A stretch of DNA of 64,000 nt from Chondrosia reniformis (Eukaryota > Porifera > Demospongiae > Chondrillida > Chondrillidae): NCBI GenBank assembly GCA_947172415.1, contig OX359191.1, forward strand, positions 2,356,001 to 2,420,000, written 5' to 3'. A program made the position numbers and the translations under genes. The number at the start of each line of letters is the position of its first letter. Position 1 is the stretch's first letter. The notes under the pieces were generated by a model. It did not search any database. It saw only the letters and a program-made list of their open reading frames with translations, and was not told the DNA's origin. Shown here one piece after another: positions 34,367-46,638 of this stretch.

Positions 34367-36666
34367 GTAAGTAAGATTATTAAATGGCTGTGGTAATCAT
34401 AGTGGTGTAATGTATTTTATAATTATAACAGTTAATAGGACCTTGAACCTAAATTAACGAGACAGAAATATTTCAAACAGTTAGTGAATATGTATCTACT
34501 GATAGATTCTAATTGAAAGTCCTTTTAAAATTGTTGAATTACAGAAAATTTAAGGCCTGTACCAGCCTGTGGTATTTGTGTTTATAGACCTTTAATGTGT
34601 TTAATTTGTAATAGTGATATTTCCCTGGATTTTTGTCATTTATATTTCCTGTACCTGACCAGTTCTTGAGTGTAAGGGTTAATTCAGTGTTCTTTATATT
34701 TAGACATTACCCTATCAGCAGTGATGCTGCTAAACGCCTTAATACTCAAGTTTATTAGCTGTTGAAATTATTAGCTTAATCTATAGACTGTGTAATTCCC
34801 ATGAATTCTACTGACGTTAATTGTAGCATGGACGTTAGATTAATTAAATACGTTTTGTGAGAAAAAGGATTTAAATTTTTTAGGTTAATTAAAAAGCCAA
34901 TCAATAACCAATTGTCATGTTACCTTTGTAAGGTAAAAAGGTGGTTTTGCAATTGGGAAAGTAAATACAATCAACTAAATCAGATTAGCCAGTAGCAGAA
35001 CCTAGGTAAACTGATGGGACAGTATTTCAGGTGTGAAAATGTAGAGGCTAGGTAACAGGATTATCACACTTATACATACGTAGAGCAATAGCTTACAGTG
35101 TAAAGTATATAGACTTCACGGCATATCAATTAGTAGGGACCTACATTGCTGAATTTCTCAATGATGCTAATATTTATTTGTCCTTTAATTTTTTGTTTTA
35201 CTTACTTTATAGCATTTGTTACCTTAGGATTTATGAAATGTAAAGCAACATCTGTAATACCATAGATTCTGTACATTGTTCTAGTAGGCAATCTGATATT
35301 TCTGCCCTGTAGCCATCATAATCAACTGAATATACGTACACTGTAAAGAGTATCCAAGCTTCCTAGTGTAACTAACCGAACATGTGTTTGCATTAGCTGC
35401 AGATGGCATGTGCTATAGGACAGCTATCCATGATACGTACGTATATTTAATAAACAAAAATATATAGATATATATTGCTAAATGTTATGGGAAATTTGTT
35501 TGTGCTTTAATTTTTACTTTTTCATGGTTTAATTGTTGTGTTCTGTAATATTCTAATCAGTTATTTTTCATCATCGCTGGTTTATACTCCAGTGATTATC
35601 ATAAAATTATACACTAACTGAAACATTTTTGTGGATTTGTATGCAGCCTGTAGCCTTTGTATTAGTTGACTGTTCTCATACGTAAATCATGAATATGTAG
35701 CTTTTAATATGGCTATGCTCTAAGAATTGTCTGCTGGTTTGACTTGATGTGTGTATGCATACATCGTCCTACCAGGTCTCTCATACTAGTACATATACAG
35801 ATTCTGGTGTCATTGGATCTACATAGTCTAAGTCCACGGTACCTTTTATTAAATGTGTCCGACAGTTACAGACCTAATGCTGTATGTGTAAAATAAAAAG
35901 CATAAGATATATTTTGATAAATCAAGTACAAACGTAAGAGGTTTATCATAAATGTGATGAATGGAGATAGTAGAGATAGTGGAGATTGTTTAGTAAAGCC
36001 ATCTCAATAATCGTGGACATTCCTGTCACTATGTTCACTTGTAGTAATCTAAAAGGCAAAAGCTAATATTAGTGGTATTAAGAGCATAGAAGAAGCACAA
36101 ATAAGAATAACAGTGAGTCTATCACACTGTTGTATTTACATTTGTCATCAAACAAACATTCTAGTTGTATTAGTTATGTTATTTTCTATTGTTAAAGTTA
36201 GACCACATCAGCATTCAGTGTGCCCCTCTAGATGATTGTACAAGTCTCTACTACCCGGGTCCAAAATGATTTGTTTTCATTCTCCCCGTGACGTTGTTCA
36301 TGTTCTTTATACTAGAAGATAAATAAGAGTGATGGAACTTTACAATCTGTGCAATTTATTTCTGTTTGATATCTTATCAGTTCTCTCATACTGACATGTA
36401 TGTACATATTGGTGTACGTATATATATATATATATCATAAATGTAATTATATGACAGATATGCATTAAAACTTTAAATGTAAATAGACAGAAGGTATATA
36501 GAAATATTCATGCATGCGGGTACAAAGATTGTGTTCAAATTATTAACCTCGTAGTCACACTTAGGTTGATAGAATAGACGTGGTTAATTATGTCCATTCA
36601 TGCTAAATGTAGCATTGCGAACTTTATTAATTAGGTCATCCTCCAATGTGGTTTTAGGTAGAATTT
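34367..36666. other. AT-rich stretch, no confident gene
   Basis: No element or exon with strong support. A possible small minus-strand terminal exon (acceptor gccttttag near 36050, ending VHDY-stop) is too weak to list. Simple TA runs lie near 36420-36435. Confidence 0.4.
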
Positions 36667-36837
36667 TTAAAGCTTAAGCTTTAAGAGTAAATTTAAAAAG
36701 GTGTAAGAATAGAAAGTACACAATAATGCAGCAGTAACAGCAACATTCACATATGCAATGACCTGGTAAGGTTGTCCCTGGTAAGGTTGTCCCTGGTAAG
36801 GTTGTCCCGATTGATCGTTTTTCACTGGTCTGTTTCC
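36667..36837 (-). CDS. Terminal exon with GQPYQ repeats (array member)
   Basis: Follows the acceptor attaacttttag, starts GNRPVKNDQS, has three perfect GQPYQ repeats (15-bp tandem repeat), then a hydrophobic tail (VIAYVNVAVTAALLCTF) and a stop at 36667: 56 residues in frame 0. The GN start and acceptor phase match the other array exons. A second frame through the same DNA stays open and gives a Cys cluster (CICECCCYCCIIVY) like that of the paralogous exons. This suggests an ancestral Cys tail was shifted, or that both are used. Gln/Tyr/Pro-rich segments next to a hydrophobic tail are common in small membrane-associated proteins. Function unknown. Confidence 0.5.
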   Translation of the reverse strand, partial: GNRPVKNDQSGQPYQGQPYQGQPYQVIAYVNVAVTAALLCTFYSYTFLNLLLKLKL

Positions 36838-37281
36838 CTAAAAGTTAATTATAAATATAAATGTATCAGTACCTGTCATTAAAGTAATTTCCATACTTTA
36901 AGAGTGAAATGTGTTTGATACTGTTTGCCCATTATTCACAGAGACACTTGTACAATTCATTTAGTTGTAGAATTCTAAAATTTCTGCCATACCACAAATT
37001 ACTATGATTAACTATATAAGTTAACAGTATACATACATGTAGGTAAGCTTTCCTTTAGCATTTGACCTTTAGAGTACATAACATGTTAACCCTCTCACTT
37101 GAAGCAGGCACAACAGATGTTGAGGTCTATGTACATATAGCTGTGTTTATTTTTTAAATGTAGATATTTCTTGCTTTAATATGTACGCATGTGAATTTAG
37201 TGTTTAAGAGCTAGTTCTGTGGACTTTGATGTAACATACGTATAAGATCTAACAGTGAGAGTTTCCTACATTAATTATCCA

Positions 37282-37329
37282 TCAAACCTCGTTAGATTGC
37301 CCCGATGGATTTGTTGCTGGTTTGTTTCC
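37282..37329 (-). CDS. Short terminal exon GNKPATNPSGQSNEV (array member)
   Basis: Follows the acceptor cttttag and ends at TGA (37284-37282). The first residues and flanks match the 36667-36837 exon (GN-[RK]-P-x-x-N-x-S-G-Q), but the repeats and tail are absent and it stops after 15 residues. Probably a truncated or degenerate paralogue. Confidence 0.4.
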   Translation of the reverse strand, partial: GNKPATNPSGQSNEV

Positions 37330-37968
37330 CTAAAAGTGAATAGTAAATATACGTATATGTAGCAGTACCTGTCATTAAAGGTGTCCTGTGTATGGGCATA
37401 GAACAGTATATGTGAATACACATGAATATAAGAGTGCTTTCGTTGATAATTTAGTGTGAAAGATATGGTGTATAAATATGGTGTGTAAATCTAAAATCTC
37501 CTCACATACATATATGTTGAATAAAGAAGATTTGTCATTTCACAAATATTGTTATAATAAGGCCTTCCCAAAATTGTTATATATTTCTTGGTACTACCCT
37601 CATACGTAACAATTGTAGCAATCCATAAAAGTAATTTAGTTAATAATTTTCATATAAATGGCTATGTAGACAAGTCCCTTCTGATGACATTGTCGTTGTA
37701 AGTGTGTATATTGATCACTAATGTTTCTTCAGCTAACTTCCTTCAATGGTTGAACAAACTTAATTCACAAGTAGATTCCCAAGTGTAGATATTCACCTTA
37801 TCTAGCATTATGAACAGTGATCTACTAATAAGGCATGTTGCCTGGCCCAGGTATTCAAAAACTATAAATCATTTAATAGAAGATTCGCAATTTTCATTGC
37901 ACTGGTACCCGTAAAATATATGATATTCCATTCTTTAAGAGTGAAATGTGATTGGCACTGTTTGCCCA

Positions 37969-38058
37969 TTATTCACAGAGACACTTGTACAATATAATGC
38001 AACAGCAACAGCAACATGTGCACATGTCTTTCAAACATTCTTCACAATCATAATTACC
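37969..38058 (-). CDS. Cys-rich terminal exon, type B, unit I
   Basis: After acceptor ccgactag the exon reads GNYDCEECLKDMCTCCCCCC and continues IILYKCLCE-stop: 29 residues with 11 Cys. The same exon, frame, acceptor and stop are found at 42987-43076 and 45296-45394. It has an acidic/Cys lead, an 8-residue stretch with seven Cys, and a short hydrophobic/basic end. This recalls the Cys-rich membrane-anchoring tails of CYSTM-type proteins, but the similarity is of kind only. A likely preceding 37-nt exon lies at 38478-38514 (acceptor acacacatag, donor CTCAG|GTGATA), which leaves the frame at phase 0 as required. A conserved 3' UTR block follows the stop. Confidence 0.6.
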   Translation of the reverse strand, partial: GNYDCEECLKDMCTCCCCCCIILYKCLCE

Positions 38059-38937
38059 CTAGTCGGAAAGAACTCAGATATTATTTTCAGTTAAATAGCT
38101 ATAGTATTTCTGTAAAGAAGTTAGATTTCTCTCTTATATGCTTATATCAATACGGGGATAAATAGAATACCATGATTTCTATTAACTGCCCTTACCATTT
38201 CAACTAATCGATGATCCACTATAACGTATTACAATGCCTCAAAATTCACCCTACATAATAGAATTCAAGATATGCAGTGTTAGTTATTGTAAATATTGTA
38301 ATTTTTACTGTGTGAACACAGTTCTCCTTTAATATTCTCACCTTAGTATCTCTTCTCCTCCGTCTCTCTCAAACCAACCACAAGGGTTTAACCATTCCAG
38401 TAAGTTACACAGTAAAAGTTGGATTGACGTCATTATTAAAGTTGACCTTTAGAGTTCATGAGAATTAACCCTATCACCTGAGGTGGAAAATGTAGGTCCT
38501 GAAGTCTGCCTGTCCTATGTGTGTTTAAGATTAAATCCACTTCTTAGAAATCTAACCACTCCTTAACACTATTACGTACACCCTACTCATGTAGGCACTA
38601 TACCTGCACCCTCTGGCCTCTACAATGTTTGATAACTTACATTTGATACTTTTCCTGCTATAAATCAATTGGCAAGGTTGTTAATTACATACTAACAAAA
38701 ATGTACACAAAATGTGACAAAGAGATGGTGTCTACTGAGTTACAAATGTCCTCCCCCATGTAGACTGTTAGATATTTAATTCACCTAATTTGTATGTCTT
38801 ATTACATACATATGGGTGGACACTGTGAATGTTTAGTTTTCTGTAAATATCAGTTGGATAAGGTTTATTGCTTTACATATAGTAATTTACGAAGTTATGC
38901 AATCAAACTAGAAGTTACTGTAAATTAGGTCTTTATG

Positions 38938-39051
38938 TTAATATCCCCTGATGCATTTACGCAGCAAAAGGCAGGGGGAACAAAAGCAGTTACACATCCG
39001 ATCACAAAGGCTTTCTCCATCACCTTCCTCATGTCCATCCTCATCTCCACC
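38938..39051 (-). CDS. Cys-rich terminal exon, type F, unit I
   Basis: After acceptor ccttttag the exon reads GGDEDGHEEGDGESLCDRMC, then a Cys-cluster tail ending RKCIRGY-stop, 37 residues. The tail (L-C-x-R-M-C-x-C-x-C-x-x-C) lines up with type B (CLKDMCTCC). B and F are therefore related exon types with different leaders; this leader is Asp/Glu/Gly-rich. Another frame of the same DNA gives a TM-like peptide, but only this frame is continuous with the acceptor in all three F copies. Confidence 0.6.
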   Translation of the reverse strand, partial: GGDEDGHEEGDGESLCDRMCNCFCSPCLLLRKCIRGY

Positions 39052-42000
39052 CTAAAAGGAAAAAATGTAACTCTACGTGCTGTGAGATAATTATTCTGTT
39101 TGAATCTGTTCTATTACATACACATATACATGTTAGTGCTTATGAAATCAGTAAAATATTATTAAGCTCATCGTCACTTACCGGCATTTCAATTAGTATG
39201 ATCTACTAGATATATTTATGTATGTAGCTGAACGTTGTCTCTACATTAAAAATAAGGTAATATAAATGTTGTAATGCCAACTACGTTGGGTAAGGATGTA
39301 CGTATATACTTGCAAAAGTACTCACGTAAACCTTTCTTTTAGTCAAGTCAAATTTAACCACAGGGGTACTACCCATCAGCGTGTTTGCTGGATTGACGTC
39401 ATTCTTTTAATAGAATGCTATATCCTGCCGGAAGAAGCTGATTACTTAATTCTGGCCTATAAACACTAAACCTTTGCAATAACAAGGTATTAACTCATAT
39501 ATCTCATGCAGGCAATCTTTTCACAGCAGCTGACCTTTAGGATGCATAAGGTTAACCCTCTCACTTGTTGGAATATGGCAGGTACTACAAGTGTTTTGTT
39601 TTTCAGCGATTAGGATATAATTGCATTTTGAGTGTATAAAATAGCTGGATCAGTGGCCTTTTCTACTTATCAAGTGTTATAAATACTTTTGGCACGGATT
39701 CTAGTTCTTACTGCATTTCAAGAAAGTATTTTAGTTAGCGTATATGTTGTATGTAAGCTAGGCCTAAAGAAATGAGTGTGTATATGTGTATTAAAGTAGC
39801 CAAGTCTTAGCCTTAAATCTCTCTTTTGTATCAAGGAATTTGATGAATTGACCTCAATCTAAAACAGATTCTGAGTGCTACTTGTTTGTGCTTATTTTGA
39901 TTTTCAAAGAATATAAATGTAGACTTTCATTGTGGTTATATATGAATGTTTAGCAGTGGCTTGTATAACTTACTTTTTAGTTCCACCAACCTCAGCTAAA
40001 TTTATCAGCCATTGTATAGATACTGTTCCTATCGTCAGAAAGCCTGTCCCCCCTGTCCCCCCTGTCCCTTCTACTGTAACACTATGTTGGTGATTGATCT
40101 TGCTGCTATGCTCAATAGCAAATCTCCTCATTCATTTGTAAGAGTAGATTTATATTCATTATTTTATGTTGTTAATGTACTATAGCACGTTAAGCAGGTG
40201 AATTCAGTTGACCAAATTCTTACAAGTTGAAATTCTAGAAGTCACATGTCACTATAAATTGTTTTTATAACCTCCTTAAGACTTAGTAGTATTAGCTGTA
40301 GTATACTGTACGTGAGATAGGGTAGTGCTATATCTACCAGCCTGACGGGTTTCTGTAAATTGTCATATTATAGATATAGATGATAACCAAACATTAATGG
40401 AATGTATTTGAATGGTTACCAATGATGTCAACAGAAATTCTACAGTTTGAGTATGCATTGCTGTCTGGTAAGCTGCAGAGAATGAACATGTAGCATTATA
40501 TTACTTGCTACATTTAATAGCAGTATAATTGTCATATTTTCTTTGGTAACATTTGTCAACCTTTTGGGCCATTTTTGATTTAAAGATACGTATGTATGTG
40601 TTTACTTTTTATAGTAATTCTCCATCCACCCCACTATTCATCAGCCTTAAGGGTTAGCATGCTTTGATTCCAACATATCTGGAGGCACTAACTGAGATGA
40701 TGTAATACCTTGTATCCTTACCACCCACATTCTAGGTCACACTTGGTTAATGGTAACCCTTATAAAATGTACATGGTAACTATAGTGACATAATACATTC
40801 ATAAAAGGGTCATACGTTTGTATACCTTTAGTATACTAATGTATAACACCTGTTGCTTTCTAGATGGGCTCAGTGAATGCCTACTGATTCTGACCTATTT
40901 GTGAATGTAGTGTATATAATCAGGTAGACAAGTACAGGGAAACTGGAGTATGACATGGTACATTTATATGTACATAGAAGAGTAACTGATATTAACTGAT
41001 GACACATTTAGTATCAATCAAACATGCAATTTTAACGTTTTAGTTCTTTTCTGTCACTAAAGGATATCTTGGATCAGATCCTGTCAGCATCCAAAAAATC
41101 TTTTTATCCTTTTCCAAAGTGAATCATTTTCTGATTTCGGATGATCATTATCAGGGTTATCCTATTGGGCAAATAGTAATATGCATATATAGACTTTTGT
41201 GATACCACACTCTATTTAGGTGAACTCCTATCAGTTCTCTCGCGCATTTAAAATATACATTTAAAACATATTGTATGTATATACAGTGGCTGTCATTAAT
41301 TGTTTCCAATCTTTATAGACCTGTAACAGTAAATATATATAAGCCTTCATTAGTATAAAAGTGATTTGATGAAACATTAGATGTGGATATAGGCACTTAA
41401 ACCTAAAAGTATTATACACAGATATACGTCATAAGATAATTTTTACTGATTGGTTAAGTAAGGCCACTCCATTAAAATTGTATTTCTACGCATAAATTTT
41501 CCAATCCAAATGATTTTTTACAGCTAAAATCCACAATAAATTGTCTGGTAGATTAGAGAGATTTATTCATTTGGCCTCTAAAGACTCAAACAAGTTTGGA
41601 GAGGAGCATTCTGGGTCTAAAATGTTTGCCGTAAATACCTAATTATGTATTTTATTTACTGATTATCATAAATAGCTATATAGATTAATTACATATGTTA
41701 CAGTATAGGTAAGCATTTCTTTAGTATTTGGCCTTTAGAGTACATAACATGTTAACCCTGTCACCTGCGTCAGGCACAACAAGTGCTGAGGTCTATGTGC
41801 ATATAGCTGCGTTCAGTTGTCTGCTGAGTGACAAGTGTACTACAGGTGCGCTCCCCATGTAGACTGCTAGATTTGTAATGCACCTAATTTGTACGTACAT
41901 ATGTCCTATTACATACATATTACATACACTCTTCATCCAAAGCTCTCTTCAGGTTTAGTTCCCCTATAGGCTCTTTTACAGAATAGGCATAGCATGTAGG

Positions 42001-42986
42001 AAAATGGTATCTTAGATTTTTCATATTGGTGGACACTGTAATTGTTTAGTTATCCGTAATTACCAGTTGGATAAGGTCTATTGTTTTACATGTAGTAATT
42101 AAGTTGTGCAATCAAACTAGTATTGGGTTAGGTAGTAAAAGGATTAAACTATCATAACTTTGATGAGTAGTGAAATCTAGAAAATATCTGTAAATGTAGA
42201 TATAACACTAATGAACTGTAAATGGAGGCACTAGCTGACTGACATTTAAAGACTGATACTGTAATAAAAGGATTACATTTTTCTCATGTCACTTACTCCC
42301 ATTTTGTAAAAAAGTCAAAATGATTTTTCACAGCACCTCTAAACTGGCTCTAAATGTACGTATAGAAATACTCAAGAAAGTACATATTAGGTAGTGTATA
42401 TGTTGTACGTAAGGCCTACTAATTGTTTTTCCCGAATTTTCAAAGGCCAAACTTTTAATCACTCTTTGGTACTAATACCGGTTTCCACAAGTTTCTTTCG
42501 TAGGAAAATAGTTACATATTCTGTTACCAGGCAACAATGCGTATGCAAACTGTATAGTTTCTACTGACGTCAATGGTAACCATGGTTAGTATGACTTGCT
42601 GTAATAACAACAGACTGAATGCCTATATCTTTAACCTTTCCTATATTTGTATTTATTCTGATTAGGAATTTATTAAAAATTATTAAAAAGTTAAATAAAC
42701 TTGCTAACCTAAATCTATGTTTTACTCTTAAGTTGTGTGCTTGAGGATTTATTATCTGAATATTTTCCAAGATAGTTACGGCAAGTTAGATTACTATACG
42801 CTGTACCATGTTTAACTTAATAGACTTTGATTGTCTGTAGATATAAATCTTACTATTGTGATCTTATATGTTAAAAGTTTTTATAAGCAACAGATTACAT
42901 ATGGATTGTTAAAGTGTCTCTATTACAGAAAGTAGTAGTTAAATTCCACACTTTAAGAGTGAAATGTGTTTGGCACTGTTTGCCCA
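39052..42986. other. Array spacer with partial repeats
   Basis: Holds incomplete repeats of the array: a donor-side block (gacctttag...ttaaccctctcac) near 39527 and 41729, and a block near 41824-41880 shared with units I-III. A 91-bp stretch (41934-42024) matches part of the last exon of the 58-kb phosphotransferase gene. A plus-strand frame after cttactttttag near 39980-40085 encodes a P-V-P-P-V-P-P-V-P run and stops at TGG-TGA; weak. No complete gene. Confidence 0.4.
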
Positions 42987-43076
42987 TTATTCACAGAGAC
43001 ACTTGTACACCATAATGCAACAGCAACAGCAACATGTGCACATGCCTTTCAAACATTCTTCACAATCATAATTACC
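42987..43076 (-). CDS. Cys-rich terminal exon, type B, unit II
   Basis: GNYDCEECLKGMCTCCCCCC then IMVYKCLCE-stop, 29 residues. It differs from the unit I exon at three residues (D to G, I to M, L to V); Cys positions, acceptor and stop are unchanged. Candidate preceding mini-exon at 43500-43536, 37 nt as in unit I. Confidence 0.6.
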   Translation of the reverse strand, partial: GNYDCEECLKGMCTCCCCCCIMVYKCLCE

Positions 43077-44584
43077 CTAGTCGGAAAGAACGCAGATATT
43101 ATTTTCAGTTAAATAGCTATAAAGATGTTAGATTTCTCTCGTATATATGATATACGTATGTGTGCTTATATCAATACGGGGATAAATAGAATACCATGAT
43201 TTCTATTAACTGTCCTTACCATTTCAACTAATAGATGATCTACTATAACGTATTATGATGCCTCAAAATTCACCCTAAATAATAGATTTTAAGATATGAC
43301 CCATTTAGGTATTGTAAATATTGTAGTTTTTATTTTGTGAACACAGTTCTTATTAAATATTCTCACCTTAGTATCTGTTCTCCTCCGTCTCTCTCAAACC
43401 ACAAGGGTTTTAACCATTGCGGTGAGTAACACAGTAGAAGTTGAATTGACGTCATTATTAAGATTGACCTTTAGAGTACTTGAGAATTAACCCTATCACC
43501 TGAGGTGGAAAATGTAGGTTCTGAAGTCTGCCTGTCCTATGTGCCGTTAAGATTAAAATTTACTTTAAGTTGGCATTTGTTACTCATGATAATGCAACAG
43601 TAATTAATGGGCCTTTTAGTGCTCTTCATTTGAATATGAAAGTTTGAGGAGGATACAGTTAATCCTCTTTGGACCTCAATAGTGGAATGGTTTACATTCT
43701 TCAGGTACTGATACAAAGTTTCTGCTTCATGACATTTGTCATGTTATTTATCCTACTAGTAAGTAAATACGTAAGATGAATGGAACCTTATTATCTGTGA
43801 AATACTATTCTATTTCCATACAATCTGTATCTTTTTTCAATTTGTATCATCAATGTATATATAATTGTGTACATAGATTCCTGCCTGCTATTTATAGGCA
43901 TTAATTGATGCATCTGTAATGGTCATCAGCAATATTTATACATGTGGGTACAACGACTATTTTATTATCATTCAGTATAAATCACATTTAGCTAGATTGA
44001 AGAAATCTAAAGTGTTCTGTGAAATACTGCAAATGTCTATTTAAATCTAAAGTGTAATCTAGAATCTAAAATTCAAAGTAGATTTCGGTTTTACATACGT
44101 ATATACTTTTGATATTTAAAGATGTGATAGTAAGTAATTGATAGCAATTCAACGTAACTGATACATAGAGAGTTTCTGTAATGATCAACTTCCAGGAAAT
44201 CTAACCACTCCTTTAACACCATTACGTACACCCTACTCGTGTAGGCACTATACCTGCACCCTCTGGCCTCTACAATGTTTGATTACTTACATTTGATGCT
44301 TTTCCTGCTATAAATCAATTGGCAAGGTTGTTAATTACATACTAACAAAAATGTACACAAAATGTGACAAAGAGATGGTGTCTATTGAGTGACAAATGTG
44401 CTCCCCATGTAGACTGCTAGATTAGTTTTGCACCTAATTGTTAACTGTTACCACTTATCGGTTAACAGTTAAAAGTTAAATTGTAGTTAATGTTAACTTT
44501 ATTATGGCGCGTACTGTAAGGTTTATTGTTATATGTAGTAATTACATTACACAATCAAGCTAGACGTTAAATTAGGTTTTTATG

Positions 44585-44701
44585 TTAATTTCTAGTGATG
44601 CATTTATACAGAGTAATACAACAAGAAAAACAATTACACATCCGAGTACAAAGGCTTTCTTCATCGCTTTCTGCATGTTCATTCGCATAGTTATCTACAC
44701 C
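44585..44701 (-). CDS. Cys-rich terminal exon, type F, unit II
   Basis: After acceptor ccttttag it reads GVDNYANEHAESDEESLCTR, then MCNCFSCCITLYKCITRN-stop, 38 residues. The leader differs strongly from units I and III but stays acidic, while the tail is conserved, as expected if the tail is the constrained part. The overlapping TM-like frame is interrupted by TAG between acceptor and ATG here, which argues against it. Confidence 0.58.
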   Translation of the reverse strand, partial: GVDNYANEHAESDEESLCTRMCNCFSCCITLYKCITRN

Positions 44702-44804
44702 CTAAAAGGAAAAATGTAACTCTACGTGCTGTGAGATAATTATGTTTCTGTTTGAATCTGTTCTATTATGTTTTTATAAGCTGCAGATGACATATATATT
44801 AGTT

Positions 44805-44915
44805 ATACCACGGCACTGAGGTGTATATGGGTTTTATACGTACGAGTCATGAGGGCTCATTAGCGCCCTAGGGCGAGTACGTATAAAATCCATATACAAC
44901 AAAGCACCATGGTAT
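44805..44915. mobile_element. 111-bp fold-back MITE
   Basis: The ends ATACCACGGCACTGAGGTGT and a near-complement (atggtat right end) fold into one long hairpin whose arms share tatatgg.ttttatacgtac. The loop is near 44852-44868. No coding capacity. Confidence 0.65.
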
Positions 44916-45295
44916 GAGTGATCTATACTCCATCGCTTTTTATTGTTATTTTGGTGGAACTTTCAGGATGGCTCGTCTAGCATCTGGTTAGTTTTGCTTA
45001 AACGCTGACGACTTCATAGACTACTCCAACTGTCCTAAATGTAAGGAGAATTGTCCAACCCCCAAGAAGAAACGTCTTAGTTTGCCATATTTGGGCAGGG
45101 ATATAAGAAGCCGATGCAGTATATAGCTTCTTAAATCCTGTTATATCACGGTTATGAAATTTAAACTCAGGCGGTTGCCCCAGCAATTGAGTATATGAAT
45201 TGTTAGAGTATCTCTAATACAGAATGTATGTACGTATGCTAAAGTAGTTAAATTCCACACTTTAAGAGTGAAATGTGTTTGGCACTGTTTGCCCA

Positions 45296-45394
45296 TTATT
45301 CACAGAGACACTTGTACAGCTTAATGCAACAGCAACAGCAACATGTGCACATGTCTTTCAGACACCTCTCACATTCATCACAATCACAATTACC
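45296..45394 (-). CDS. Cys-rich terminal exon, type B, unit III
   Basis: GNCDCDECERCLKDMCTCCC continues CCCIKLYKCLCE-stop, 32 residues. It has a three-residue insertion (E-R-C) relative to units I and II, which adds a Cys and keeps the frame: a coding-like change. Acceptor tgactag. The block upstream at about 45790 keeps only the 3' half of the mini-exon seen in units I and II. Confidence 0.6.
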   Translation of the reverse strand, partial: GNCDCDECERCLKDMCTCCCCCCIKLYKCLCE

Positions 45395-46638
45395 CTAGTC
45401 AGAAAGATTCAGATATTATTTTCAGTTAAATTAGTATAGTATTTCTGTAAAGAAGTTAGATTTCTCTCTTATATATGATATATGTATATATATATATATA
45501 TATACTTATATCAATACGGGATAAATAGAATACCATTATTTCTATTAACTGTCCTTACCATTTCAACTTATAAATGATCTACTATAACGTAATACGATGA
45601 CTCAAAATTCACCCTACATAATAGATATGAAGTGTTAGTTATTGTAAATATTGTAATTTTTACTGTGTAAACACAGTTCACCTCACCTTAGTATCTCTTC
45701 TCCGTCTCTCTCAAACCATAAGAGTTTTAACCAATCCAGTTGGATTGACGTCATAATTAAGATTGACCTTTAGAGTACTTGAGAATTAACCCTATCACCT
45801 GAGGTGGAAACCTTGTTAAGTAGCCATTTAGTGCTCTCCATTTGAATCCGAAAGTTTGAAGCAGAAATTTTGTATCAGTACCTGAGAAATGTAAACCACT
45901 CTACTATTGAGATCCAAAGAGGATTACCTTTAGTCTCCTCATGTTTGTCATGTTTTTCAATGTTTTCTTTATTAATTTTATCCTCTAAGTCACATTTAGC
46001 CTAGATAAAAGTAGCCTAATGTGTTCTGTGAAGTATTTATTTAAATCTAAAGTGTAATCTAAAATCTAACTTTGACATAGACTTTGGTTTTACTTACGTG
46101 AGATCTAAAAGTAGAATAGGTACATGACGTAACTGATACGTAGAAAATTTCTGCTTCCAGGAAATCTAACCACTCCTTAACACCATTACACACACCCTAC
46201 TCATGTAGGCACTATACCTGCACCCTCTGGCCTCTACAATGTTTGATTACTTACATTTGATACTTTTCCTGCTATAATCAATTGACAAAGTTGTTAATAG
46301 TAATTATAAAACTTTTGAATTAGGGCTTTTATGGTTTGTATTGTGTGTGCTCCTCCAAAGGTACTATTTGCTCATGCTACAAAGAGACTGTGTCTACAGA
46401 AGGTCAGGTTTGCAAATGTGTGTTCCTTGTACTGCAAAGAGACTATGTTTACTGAGTGACAAGTGTACTATAGGTGCGCTCCCCATGTAGACTGCTAGAT
46501 AGGTAATTCATCTAATTTGTATGTCTTATTACATTTGGGTGGACATTGTAATCTTTAGTTATCTGTAATTACCAGTTGGATAGGGTTTGTAGTAATTACG
46601 TTATGCAAGCAAACTAGAAGTTAAATTAGGTCTTTATG

